Program-made: the position numbers and the translations under genes
Notes under the pieces: model-generated
Databases searched by the model: none
What the model was told of the DNA's origin: nothing
The model's input: the letters and a program-made list of their open reading frames with translations, nothing else
Shown: in pieces, positions 25,733 to 33,267 of the stretch
How positions within the stretch are numbered: position 1 is the stretch's first letter
How the letters are laid out: each line of letters begins with the position of its first letter
Assembly: GCA_036961355.1 (NCBI GenBank)
Contig: JBALVL010000026.1
Location: forward strand, 9,256-73,255
Origin: Motiliproteus sp036961355
GTDB lineage: Bacteria > Pseudomonadota > Gammaproteobacteria > Pseudomonadales > Balneatricaceae
Length of the DNA: 64,000 bases
Direction of reading: 5' to 3'

Positions 25733-26260
25733 TTAGCGAATGAACTGATCGACATAATCCTCACCAAGGCCGACCTCAGCGAAATGTTTGCGACACATAT
25801 CGATTTTGGTGAAAACATCTTCATACCCGAGAAGCTTACCCCAAGGGTCGACATAGGACATGATGCCGTTAACTTGGAAATATGTGATCATTTCATCCAC
25901 ATCATCGGGGACCACCAAAGTATGCGTCTCCCCTGGCGGCTCGTATACATATGAGCCTTCCGTTGCCACCCAGTCATGCTCTAGATAATGCCAACGCCCT
26001 TTAAGAACGAAGCCATGTACAGCATTGGGATGACGATGGCGGGACAAGATGCCCGATTTAGTCACCTTGAGCAGGTTCATCCAGTAGCCTTGGGAGGCAT
26101 TCAGGCATAATGGACGAAAATAGACATTCTCAGCTTGTTTGACCCAAAGGCGATCATCTTCTGGGATCGCATGCGGAACTACTATTTCCGGCAGGGCATC
26201 CTTTGGCATTGGAAGCTGATAAGGCATGGCGGAATTTTCTTCTGGCTCAGTTACCGGCAT
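25733..26260 (-). CDS. Cupin, 2,4'-dihydroxyacetophenone dioxygenase-like
   Basis: Encodes 175 aa with one cupin barrel. Metal-binding motif 1 is SRHRHPNAVHGFVLKGRW and motif 2 is PPGETHTLVVP. The overall pattern (LPEIVVPHAIPEDDRLWVKQ, VYFRPLCLNASQGYW, FTKIDMCRKHF) resembles the 2,4'-dihydroxyacetophenone dioxygenase/acetylacetone-cleaving group, which use Fe to split C-C bonds beside a ketone. Substrate is unproven. GGAG precedes the start; 54 bp separate it from the SDR gene, so they are probably co-transcribed. Confidence 0.78.
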   Translation of the reverse strand: MPVTEPEENSAMPYQLPMPKDALPEIVVPHAIPEDDRLWVKQAENVYFRPLCLNASQGYWMNLLKVTKSGILSRHRHPNAVHGFVLKGRWHYLEHDWVATEGSYVYEPPGETHTLVVPDDVDEMITYFQVNGIMSYVDPWGKLLGYEDVFTKIDMCRKHFAEVGLGEDYVDQFIR

Positions 26261-26314
26261 TGTAAGTCTCCATGGGGCTTTATTAATGCAGCTTGGTATA
26301 AGATCAGCATTTGA

Positions 26315-27016
26315 TTACATAATGGCGTAGCCGCCATCGACATTCAGGATGGTTCCCGTCACAAAGGACGCGGCTCCACTTGCCAGGAACAGGGCGGGGC
26401 CAACTAACTCTTCCGGGGCACCCCAGCGTGCGAGTGCTGTCCGATCAATGATCGCTTTGTTCCGCACGTCATCTTCCCGTAGGCCCTTGGTCATCTGGGT
26501 CGCGATCCAGCCTGGGGCCAGAGCATTTACCCGGATGCCATCCCTGGCATAGGCAATCGCCAGAGATTTCGTGAGTTGTGATACACCGCCCTTTGATGCG
26601 GCGTATCCGGGCACCAACCCACCACCAAAATAGCTCAGCATCGAGGCGATATTGATGATTGATCCGTTGGATTTTGCGAGCAGATGTTGGGTCGCTGCAC
26701 AAGCACGCATAGTCCCGTTTAGGTTCACATCGACAACAGAAGCAAAAACATCCGGCTTCAACTCGTCGCCACGCTTGATAATCCCGGCGGCATTGATCAG
26801 AACGTCCAGCCGTTCGAATGATCCTACGAGACGTCCAATCGCGTTACCATCAGTCACATCCAAATTGTGAAACCGCAAACGTTCCTCATCTCCGGGCAAT
26901 TCCCCGAGCCCAGCTGCTTCAACTTGATAACCCACATGGGCAAACCCCTTTGAGAGGGCCAAACCAATACCGCTGGTGCCTCCGGTCACAAATACAGTCA
27001 TCGCCGCTACGTCCAT
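26315..27016 (-). CDS. SDR family oxidoreductase
   Basis: Encodes 233 aa from the ATG at 27016, preceded by AGAGG; a TTG eight codons upstream is less likely. Classical short-chain dehydrogenase: TGGTSGIG cofactor motif, NAAG (INAAGIIKRG), catalytic Ser in INIASMLSYFG, YAASKGG (Tyr and Lys), and the C-terminal VTGTILNVDGGY. NAD(P)-dependent oxidation or reduction of an alcohol or ketone is expected. First gene of the minus-strand SDR-cupin series, divergent from an IclR regulator with a large inverted repeat between them. Confidence 0.87.
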   Translation of the reverse strand: MDVAAMTVFVTGGTSGIGLALSKGFAHVGYQVEAAGLGELPGDEERLRFHNLDVTDGNAIGRLVGSFERLDVLINAAGIIKRGDELKPDVFASVVDVNLNGTMRACAATQHLLAKSNGSIINIASMLSYFGGGLVPGYAASKGGVSQLTKSLAIAYARDGIRVNALAPGWIATQMTKGLREDDVRNKAIIDRTALARWGAPEELVGPALFLASGAASFVTGTILNVDGGYAIM

Positions 27017-27045
27017 TCTAAGTCGCCTCTTTGGTTTCAACTTAT

Positions 27046-27089
27046 ATTATTATCATAATATGGATGTAAATCTATATTATGATAATAAT
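27046..27089. promoter_or_regulatory. Large inverted repeat, probable IclR operator
   Basis: Perfect 16-bp arms ATTATTATCATAATAT and ATATTATGATAATAAT flank a 12-bp spacer. Each arm is itself a palindrome (TATTAT-C-ATAATA type), so two dimer sites are present. It lies 30 bp upstream of the SDR start and about 110 bp upstream of iclR. Confidence 0.65.
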
Positions 27090-27201
27090 GGTTGAAGTTG
27101 GCTTGTCAAGCCCCGAAACCGCATGACTTACCGTTTGATTAATTGGCGCGATTGTCCATAATGTGGACAAGAAACACAGGTATCTCAGGAAAGACAGTTC
27201 A

Positions 27202-27966
27202 GTGGATTCAGAGAAAATCAAAGGCACCCAAAGCTTTGCGCGCAGTATGAATGTGTTGCAACTGATCGCAGACCAATACGAGGCACCCGGAGTGACCGAG
27301 ATATTGCGCCTGAGCGGCCTAACACGTCCAACGCTCTATCGTATATTGGCCTCACTTGAGGCCGAGGGTGTGATCGTAAAAACCAGTGATAAGCGCTATC
27401 AACTAGGCGCGCGCTTGGTGGCTCTCGCCCATACGGCCTTGGCACAAGTCAATGTACGTCAAATTGCCCAAGATGCGCTCACAGCTTTGCGGGACGAGAC
27501 GGGGGAGACCGTTCATCTTGCCGTCCGGAACCTTAACGAGATGGTATATGTGGACAAAATTGAAAGCCGAGAGGTCGTGCGGATGGCCTCAACCATCGGG
27601 ACCCGCGTACCTTTCCATTCAAGCTCCGTTGGCAAAGCTTATCTGGCCGCGCTGCCAAAAAGCGATGCCGAACATATTATGGATCACTTAGACTACCCCT
27701 TAAGGACAGAGCACACCTCAACGGATATCCAAGACCTGAAAGACAAAATCGAAATTGCCCGCCAGCGCGGCTACAGCTTTGATGATCAGGAAAATGAGGA
27801 CGGCATCATATGCTTCGGTGCCCCAATCCTAGACCTCTCAGGCCAACCTGTTGCCAGCGTCAGTATATCCGTGCCGATGTTCCGCCTCAAGGCGGACAAA
27901 AGCCATTATTGGCAACCGCTGATCCAACGCTGCAGCCAAATATCAGCGGATCTGGGTTTTAAGTAA
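27202..27966 (+). CDS. IclR family transcriptional regulator
   Basis: Encodes 254 aa from a GTG with AGGA upstream; a GTG 13 codons earlier lacks a ribosome binding site. N-terminal winged helix (SFARSMNVLQLIADQYEAPGVTEILRLSGLTRPTLYRILASLE, quoted in parts: SMNVLQLIAD and LTRPTLYRILA) and C-terminal IclR effector domain (GETVHLAVRNLNEMVYVDKI, PFHSSSVGKAYLAALP, GYSFDDQENEDGI). Such regulators control catabolic operons in response to a pathway compound. It should control the divergent SDR-cupin operon through the inverted repeat between them. Confidence 0.87.
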   Translation: MDSEKIKGTQSFARSMNVLQLIADQYEAPGVTEILRLSGLTRPTLYRILASLEAEGVIVKTSDKRYQLGARLVALAHTALAQVNVRQIAQDALTALRDETGETVHLAVRNLNEMVYVDKIESREVVRMASTIGTRVPFHSSSVGKAYLAALPKSDAEHIMDHLDYPLRTEHTSTDIQDLKDKIEIARQRGYSFDDQENEDGIICFGAPILDLSGQPVASVSISVPMFRLKADKSHYWQPLIQRCSQISADLGFK

Positions 27967-28002
27967 GGATATATACCCCTACCCCCGGACGTTTCCCCGG
28001 CC

Positions 28003-28251
28003 CTACCCCTCGACCAGTGCTACCAATAAATCACGAATATCTTTTGGCGTGATCGGTTTTTCGATATGAGGGATCCCGGTTTCTTTAAAGAAAGACGCCA
28101 CATCCTTGCTTAAAGTGTCGCCGGTGATGAACGCCATTCTATCCAGCAAGTCCGGGCGCAATTGATGTATCTGGGTATAGAGCCAAGGCCCATCGAAGCC
28201 CGGCATCCGAAAATCGCTTAGGATCACATCGAAATTTCCATCTTCAATCAA
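28003..28251 (-). pseudogene. Receiver domain, 5' truncated
   Basis: About 82 codons of a CheY-like receiver: the phosphoacceptor region FDVILSDFRMPGFDGPWLY, then MAFITGD (the Thr/Ser position) and HIEKPITPKDI (the conserved Lys-Pro). The first strand with its acidic pair is missing, and the sequence begins exactly at the dispersed repeat at 28249. Because the receiver ends the protein, this is probably the tail of a hybrid histidine kinase cut by the repeat-borne rearrangement. Confidence 0.7.
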
Positions 28252-28268
28252 CGGGGTCAGAGTCGCTG
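28249..28268 (+). repeat. Dispersed GGGGTCAGAGTC repeat, copy 2
   Basis: CAACGGGGTCAGAGTCGCTG, identical over 20 bp to the minus-strand copy at 24000-24019, at the breakpoint of the receiver-domain remnant. Confidence 0.75.
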
Positions 28269-28442
28269 GTATTGCTCAAAGCTATTTCAACCGAAGGGTT
28301 AAATCCGTATTAGGGATCCTGTGATTAAGTCCTGCTTATTGAGCAATATCGCTCATCAAAGCCATTCGGCCGCATGATCGCCATCATCTGCTCGTTTTCT
28401 GATCATCTACACGCCGTTTCCAGGCATGCAGACGGATCTATC

Positions 28443-28593
28443 CTACGCTCGAAGCATCTGATCCACGCGAGCAATATTCGCCAGAGCAAACAACATTGCC
28501 AACTTACAGTCGTTTTTCATCAAACCTCGGTAGCGTGCCTTGGTAAAACCAAACTGGCATTTGATGATACGGAACGGATGCTCGACCTTGGAG
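28443..28593 (-). pseudogene. IS5-family transposase C-terminal remnant
   Basis: The minus strand encodes KVEHPFRIIKCQFGFTKARY then RGLMKNDCKLAMLFALANI and a TAG stop at 28443-28445. This is the typical C-terminal end of IS5-group DDE transposases, with the catalytic Glu in VEHPFR. The upstream part of the gene is replaced by the tandem GGGGTCAGAGTC repeat. No inverted repeats or full element remain. Confidence 0.75.
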
Positions 28594-28653
28594 AATCAAC
28601 GGGTTCAGAGTCGTTGAAATGTATGAATCAACGGGGTCAGAGTCGTTGAAATG
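28594..28653 (+). repeat. Tandem 32-bp copies of the GGGGTCAGAGTC repeat
   Basis: Two 32-bp units (core CAACGGGGTCAGAGTCGTTG, one base different in the first) stand head to tail at 28597 and 28629, immediately upstream of the transposase remnant in its reading direction. Confidence 0.8.
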
Positions 28654-28715
28654 TACGTTTTTCCTTCAACGTATCAGAGCATAAAATTGCTCACAATTAT
28701 TTCAGGATAACCACC

Positions 28716-28838
28716 AATCCCCCTTTCGACGCAGCCGAGTATTGTCTTGGGGATTGGCGTAGAGCTGGGGTTGTTTGAGGAGGCGTAGCCACCGAGTTTC
28801 CCCAGCGGCCAATACGCAAGGCGATGCGAGGGAACCGG
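28716..28838. repeat. 123-bp repeat A, copy 1
   Basis: Clearly similar along its length to 29822-29944 (CCCTTTCGACGCAGCCGAG near the start, GGCGATGCGAGGGAACCGG at the end). Both strands are open, giving spurious Arg-rich frames. It is GC-rich and has hairpin potential. Confidence 0.8.
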
Positions 28839-28986
28839 CTTCGCCTGCAAGCCGTGGGGGCCGCCTAGGGTTGTTAGGGAGATGGCGGAGCATCTCCCTG
28901 ACCCGCCCGGCGGGGGCGGAATATAGACATCCGAGCACACATAAACTCAGAACAAACACACGCCCCTCCGGCAGCAAACATGCCTG

Positions 28987-29031
28987 CAAGTACAAGATCG
29001 CCCAGAGACTGGGCTCCCACAGGTGGAACCT
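28987..29031. repeat. REP-like palindrome, copy 1
   Basis: The GATCGCCCAGAGACTGGGCTCC core has a CCCAG/CTGGG stem. In the other copy (29967-30006) the stem is CGCAG/CTGCG, a compensatory change. The sequence resembles the GTAGGAGC-type REP family of pseudomonads. Confidence 0.7.
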
Positions 29032-29053
29032 TTAAGCTTCTATCCGTTCATGA

Positions 29054-29078
29054 GTTATTCAATATTCTGAATCTGCTC
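29054..29078 (-). repeat. Duplicated 3' end of yicC
   Basis: Twenty-five bases identical to the last eight codons and stop of yicC at 30019-30043 (EQIQNIE and stop on the minus strand). It shows that the segment from repeat A through the yicC end was copied here. Confidence 0.75.
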
Positions 29079-29083
29079 TATGA

Positions 29084-29167
29084 AGAGAGAGGACAAACAA
29101 GGGTAATCAGTTTTGGGGGTGTTCAAAGTTTCCGAAATGCCGTGGTGTGTTGGCTTGTGAAATTTAG
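29084..29167 (+). pseudogene. Remnant of NERD-type C-terminal zinc finger
   Basis: The plus strand reads TNKGNQFWGCSKFPKCRGVL then a stop, nearly identical to the end of the NERD protein at 23122-23925 (ANKGDKFWGCSNFPKCRSVI). The stop codon upstream leaves only about 26 codons, so it is a fragment of a second copy of that gene. Confidence 0.7.
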
Positions 29168-29365
29168 AAAAGGAGAGCGAAAAATAGATCCGTGCCATTT
29201 TTCTATCCTCTTATAGCATGGGGCAGCGGTCGGGTTTGGCGTCATTGGTTTTTGCTACAATCAACGGGGTTGTGAAAGCGCATGAGGAGGGAGTCAAATG
29301 TAAGGCCTGATTCCGTTTTCGGGATGGAATGAATAACGGTTAACCGTATTGTGGAGGATTTGAAT

Positions 29366-29719
29366 ATGGTCAAGTTTACTGGCTTGGTGCTCTTAGTCAT
29401 GAGCCTCTATGGGTGCACGGGCTATCAGCCGATGAGCAGTTCTGGAACAGGTATGGGTTACCAAGATAGCGAGGCAGGGGAATCGGCTTACTTGTTGCGC
29501 TATGTAGGCCATCAAGGGTTTTCAAATGACCAGGATGCCTGGCAGCGTATTGAGGGGTTTTGGGATCAACGGGCGGCTGAATTGTGTGGTAGTGAGCGCT
29601 TCGAGCGATCCGATATGGAAAAAAACAAACCTTGCCGAACATATACGACATTCCGGGGTGATAATCTTGTTAGAGAGGAGCGTTGCCTGCTGGAGCTGAA
29701 GGGGAAATTGACCTGTTAA
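29366..29719 (+). CDS. Small lipoprotein of unknown function
   Basis: Encodes 117 aa from the ATG preceded by GGAGG at 29353-29357; a GTG 15 bp earlier overlaps that ribosome binding site. A lipoprotein signal (LVLLVMSLYGC, Cys near 17) is followed by a Ser/Gly-rich linker and a short domain with AYLLRYVGHQGFSNDQDAW and four cysteines (ELCGSE, KPCRTY, ERCLLE, LTC) that may form disulfides. I do not recognise the family. It sits alone within the repeat-rich region. Confidence 0.6.
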   Translation: MVKFTGLVLLVMSLYGCTGYQPMSSSGTGMGYQDSEAGESAYLLRYVGHQGFSNDQDAWQRIEGFWDQRAAELCGSERFERSDMEKNKPCRTYTTFRGDNLVREERCLLELKGKLTC

Positions 29720-29821
29720 GCTGCAGGAGTAACGGGGTGAAAAAGGGGACGCATCTGTTTTCGCTATTCCCTTCACCTTCACCGTTAACCCCACTCCCGC
29801 AGCGGCCCTTCAGGCCGCTCT

Positions 29822-29944
29822 AATCCCCCCTTTCGACGCAGCCGAGCATTGTCTCGGGGGTTGGCGTAGAGCCGGGGCTGTTTGAGACGGCGTAGCCACC
29901 GAGTTCACTTGCGGCCAATTCCCGAGGCGATGCGAGGGAACCGG
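29822..29944. repeat. 123-bp repeat A, copy 2
   Basis: Partner of 28716-28838; same length and the same order of conserved blocks, lying directly downstream of yicC. Confidence 0.8.
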
Positions 29945-29966
29945 CAGCGCCCTCAAGCAGCAAGGG

Positions 29967-30006
29967 CAAGATCGCGCAGAGACTGCGCTCCTACAGGTGA
30001 AACCTG
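29967..30006. repeat. REP-like palindrome, copy 2
   Basis: Core GATCGCGCAGAGACTGCGC followed by TCCTACAGGTG. The reverse strand contains GTAGGAGCGCAGTC, close to widespread extragenic palindromes of gammaproteobacteria. Confidence 0.75.
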
Positions 30007-30019
30007 TCAGCCCCAACGG

Positions 30020-30886
30020 TTATTCAATATTCTGAATCTGCTCCCGCATCTGCTCAATCAACACCTTCAACTCCACCGCGCACTGGGTGGTCTCAGCGAC
30101 AATCGACTTCGAAGACAACGTATTGGCTTCGCGGTTGAGCTCCTGCATCAGAAAATCAAGACGACGGCCGATGGCGTCTTTTTGGGTCAGTACCCGGCGC
30201 ACTTCGGCGACGTGGGTGTCGAGTCGGTCGAGCTCTTCGTCGACATCCGCTTTCTGCGCCAGTAAAACCATCTCCTGCTCAAGGCGGTTGGGATCAAGGT
30301 CGATCTTGAACTCTTGCAGCCGGTTCTTCAAGTTTTGCCGTTGGTTGGCCAGGATCAGTGGTAGTTTTTGACGTACCTCAACCACTACATCGCTGATACC
30401 GTCGAGGCGTTGGTTGATCAGTTGCGCCAGCACCTCGCCTTCGCGGCCGCGGTTGACGATCAGGTCGCTGACGGCCTCATCGAACAGCGCCAGTGCGCTT
30501 TGGTGCAACGCTTTCATGTCGGGTTCGGTTTTCTGTAATACGCCGGGCCATTGTAATAACTGCAGCGGGTTAACCGGCGCCGGGTTGGTTAGCAGGTCGG
30601 TGACCTGTTGGGCGGCATCACGCAGCTGGCTGACCAGCTCGGTGTTGATGTTGAGCTGGTTGTCGCTCGCTTCGGTGGGGTGGTAGCGCAGGGTGCATTC
30701 AACTTTGCCGCGCTGCAGGCTTTTGCGTAATTTGTCGCGCAGCGGCGCTTCGAGTTCGCGGAAGCTTTCGGGCAGCCGCAGGTGCGGTTCGAGATGGCGA
30801 TGGTTAACCGAGCGGATCTCCCACACCAGGGTGGCGCTGCTCTGTTCGTTTTGCTGACGGGTGAATGCGGTCATACTGCGTGTCAT
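30020..30886 (-). CDS. yicC: YicC/YloC family endoribonuclease
   Basis: Encodes 288 aa, the usual length. Conserved features: N-terminal MTRSMTAFTRQQNEQSSATL then WEIRSVNHRHLEPHLRLPE, and the C-terminal DUF1732 block with GRRLDFLMQELNREANTLSSKS. YicC-type proteins are now described as endoribonucleases influencing RNA decay. It is divergent from rph, as in many gammaproteobacteria. Its last codons are duplicated at 29054-29078. Confidence 0.92.
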   Translation of the reverse strand: MTRSMTAFTRQQNEQSSATLVWEIRSVNHRHLEPHLRLPESFRELEAPLRDKLRKSLQRGKVECTLRYHPTEASDNQLNINTELVSQLRDAAQQVTDLLTNPAPVNPLQLLQWPGVLQKTEPDMKALHQSALALFDEAVSDLIVNRGREGEVLAQLINQRLDGISDVVVEVRQKLPLILANQRQNLKNRLQEFKIDLDPNRLEQEMVLLAQKADVDEELDRLDTHVAEVRRVLTQKDAIGRRLDFLMQELNREANTLSSKSIVAETTQCAVELKVLIEQMREQIQNIE

Positions 30887-31015
30887 ATGTGTGTTTCTCG
30901 ATTAGAATCTGCTATCCATAATTGCCAGCCATTCTAGCAACCCGTTGACGCTTCAGTCGACCATGCTGCTCGAGCGGTGTCTGGTTTGTTTTTTCTGCTG
31001 ATTTAAGGCCCTTCG

Positions 31016-31786
31016 ATGACTTCATCCCTCTCTGATCAACTCAAGACTCTCGGTGTTGACGCACTGCGCCCCAGCGGTCGTACCAACGACCAGATGCGCG
31101 ACGTCAAGATCACCCGCAACTACACCATGCATGCCGAGGGTTCGGTGCTGGTTGAGTTTGGCAATACCAAGGTGCTTTGTACCGCCTCTGTTGAGCGCGG
31201 TGTGCCGCGTTTCCTGCGCGGTAGTGGCTCGGGCTGGGTAACGGCTGAATACGGCATGCTGCCGCGTTCTACCGGTTCTCGGATGGGGCGTGAAGCGGCT
31301 CGTGGTAAGCAGGGCGGCCGCACCGTTGAAATTCAGCGGCTGATCGGTCGCTCGTTACGGGCGATGCTGGATCTGAACAAGCTGGGTGAGAACACCATCA
31401 CCATCGACTGCGATGTGATCCAGGCCGATGGCGGTACACGTACGGCATCGATCACCGGTGCTTGTGTGGCGCTGCTCGATGCGATCACGTTCCTGAAGAA
31501 AGATAAAAACGGGGCGATGAAGGGCAATCCGATCAAGAGCCGGATCGCGGCGATATCGGTGGGTATCTACAAAGGCAATCCGGTGCTGGATCTGGATTAT
31601 GCCGAAGATTCCAAAGCCGAGACCGACATGAACGTGATCATGACCGAGGCGGGTGGTTTCGTCGAGGTTCAGGGCACCGCTGAAGGGGCGACCTTCTCGC
31701 AGGATGAACTCAACGCCATGCTGGCGCTGGCCTCGAAAGGGATCAACGAGCTGATCGAGTTGCAGACCGCTGCATTGGCGAGCTAA
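31016..31786 (+). CDS. rph: Ribonuclease PH
   Basis: Encodes 256 aa; typical RNase PH is about 238 aa and starts near RPSGR. Here a 17-residue N-terminal extension (MTSSLSDQLKTLGVDAL) precedes that motif and no closer ATG exists. Conserved phosphorolytic core: VKITRNYTMHAEGSVLVEFG, FLRGSGSGWVTAEYGMLPRST, GGRTVEIQRLIGRSLRA and DCDVIQADGGTRTASITGA. It trims tRNA 3' ends by phosphorolysis. Followed by a strong terminator shared with the convergent fabB. Confidence 0.94.
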   Translation: MTSSLSDQLKTLGVDALRPSGRTNDQMRDVKITRNYTMHAEGSVLVEFGNTKVLCTASVERGVPRFLRGSGSGWVTAEYGMLPRSTGSRMGREAARGKQGGRTVEIQRLIGRSLRAMLDLNKLGENTITIDCDVIQADGGTRTASITGACVALLDAITFLKKDKNGAMKGNPIKSRIAAISVGIYKGNPVLDLDYAEDSKAETDMNVIMTEAGGFVEVQGTAEGATFSQDELNAMLALASKGINELIELQTAALAS

Positions 31787-31814
31787 TACCGCACTGGGGC
31801 TGAACGGCCTGAGA

Positions 31815-31857
31815 CAAAAAAGCCCCGCTGTTATCGCTAACAGCGGGGCTTTTTTTA
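31815..31857. terminator. Bidirectional terminator between rph and fabB
   Basis: A 13-bp perfect stem AGCCCCGCTGTTA / TAACAGCGGGGCT with TCGC loop, flanked by A6 upstream and T7 downstream, so it works in both directions. Confidence 0.92.
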
Positions 31858-31914
31858 TGCGCTTTTTAGGGCGCTAGCTCATGGCACTGCTTTCATGCCA
31901 CGACAGACCAGACT

Positions 31915-33135
31915 CTAGCCGGTGTAGCGCTGCATCACCAATGAGGCGTTGGTGCCGCCAAAGCCGAAGCTGTTAGACATGACGCGATTGAGCTTAACGT
32001 TGTCCTGGCGCTCGGTGATGATCGGCATCCCTTCGGCTTCTGCGTCCAGCGTGGAGACGTTGGCCGAGGCGGCGATGAAGTCGTTCTCCATCATCATCAG
32101 GCAGTAGATCGCTTCCTGTACGCCGGCAGCACCGAGTGAGTGACCGGATAGCGACTTGGTGGAGCCAACGGTCGGGATCTTGCTATCGGCGAAGGCGGCT
32201 TTGACCGCTTTCAGCTCCTGCATGTCGCCAACCGGGGTGCTGGTGCCGTGGGCGTTGATGTAATCGATATCGCCATCGACCGTTGCCATCGCCTGTTGCA
32301 TGCAGCGTGTTGCGCCTTCGCCGGACGGGGCGACCATGTCGTAACCGTCGGACGTTGCACCGTAACCTACCAGCTCAGCATAGATCTTAGCGCCACGGGC
32401 TTTGGCGTGCTCGAGTTCTTCAACTACCAACATACCGCCGCCACCGGCGATAACGAAGCCGTCGCGATCGGCATCATAGGCACGGCTGGCCTGTTCCGGA
32501 GTGTCGTTGTACTTGCTCGACAATGCGCCCATGGCGTCAAACAGACAACTCATCGACCAGTGCACTTCTTCACCACCACCGGCGAAGATGACGTCTTGCT
32601 TGCCGAGCTGGATCAGCTCCATCGCGTTACCGATGCAGTGGGCGCTGGTGGAGCAGGCCGAGGTGATCGAGTAGTTAACACCCTTGATCTTGAACGGTGT
32701 TGCCAGACACGCGGATACGGTGCTGCCCATGGTGCGGGTAACACGGTACGGACCAACGCGCTTGAGGCCGCGATCACGCAGGATGTCGGCCGCTTCAACC
32801 AGGTTGGCTGAGGATGCGCCGCCAGAGCCCGCGATCAGGCCGGTGCGAACGTTGGAAACCTGCTCGTCGGTGAGGCCAGAATCTTTAACGGCGTCTCGCA
32901 TCGACATATACGCGTATGCGGCAGAGTCGCCCATAAAGCGCAGTAGTTTACGGTCGATTTGCTCGGAGAAATCGACATCGATGCTACCGGCGATATGGCT
33001 GCGGAAGCCCATCTCTTTGTAGGTTTCTTGAAAGGAGATGCCAGAAGTGCCGGTTTTCAGAGATTCAGTGACAGTCTCCTTGTCCAGACCAAGGCAAGAT
33101 GTAATACCGATACCGGTGATAACGACGCGACGCAT
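31915..33135 (-). CDS. fabB: Beta-ketoacyl-ACP synthase I
   Basis: Encodes 406 aa. Active-site residues: Cys161 in SITSACSTSAH, His in NAHGTSTPVGD and His in SLSGHSLGAAG. It condenses acyl-ACP with malonyl-ACP and is needed to elongate unsaturated acyl chains. Length and N-terminus (MRRVVITGIGITSCLG) match FabB. It lies 132 bp downstream of fabA on the same strand, the fabA-fabB operon typical of gammaproteobacteria that make unsaturated fatty acids anaerobically. Confidence 0.95.
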   Translation of the reverse strand: MRRVVITGIGITSCLGLDKETVTESLKTGTSGISFQETYKEMGFRSHIAGSIDVDFSEQIDRKLLRFMGDSAAYAYMSMRDAVKDSGLTDEQVSNVRTGLIAGSGGASSANLVEAADILRDRGLKRVGPYRVTRTMGSTVSACLATPFKIKGVNYSITSACSTSAHCIGNAMELIQLGKQDVIFAGGGEEVHWSMSCLFDAMGALSSKYNDTPEQASRAYDADRDGFVIAGGGGMLVVEELEHAKARGAKIYAELVGYGATSDGYDMVAPSGEGATRCMQQAMATVDGDIDYINAHGTSTPVGDMQELKAVKAAFADSKIPTVGSTKSLSGHSLGAAGVQEAIYCLMMMENDFIAASANVSTLDAEAEGMPIITERQDNVKLNRVMSNSFGFGGTNASLVMQRYTG

Positions 33136-33267
33136 GATGAATCCTCTTTCTTTACCTGAAAAAATAGGGCCGTTGGTGTGCCCTATTTTTGAATTTTCAA
33201 ACTACCCCGATGATTGCTGGTTAGCAGGTCGGGCTAGTTCGGTATTGGATAATTTTAAGCGCGGTGC

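Larger units (their letters stand above)
29720..30019. other. Repeat-filled intergenic region before yicC 3' end
   Basis: Contains repeat A copy 2 and REP-like copy 2 (listed separately) and no gene I can support. Confidence 0.5.

Noticed and set aside
28674..29035. Arg-rich open frames on both strands in repeat A
   Set aside because: Similar frames recur in the second repeat copy on both strands; they reflect the GC-rich palindromic repeat rather than protein coding.
32248..32811. 187-codon plus-strand frame opposite fabB
   Set aside because: Shadow of fabB; low-complexity Gly/Arg/His-rich sequence.
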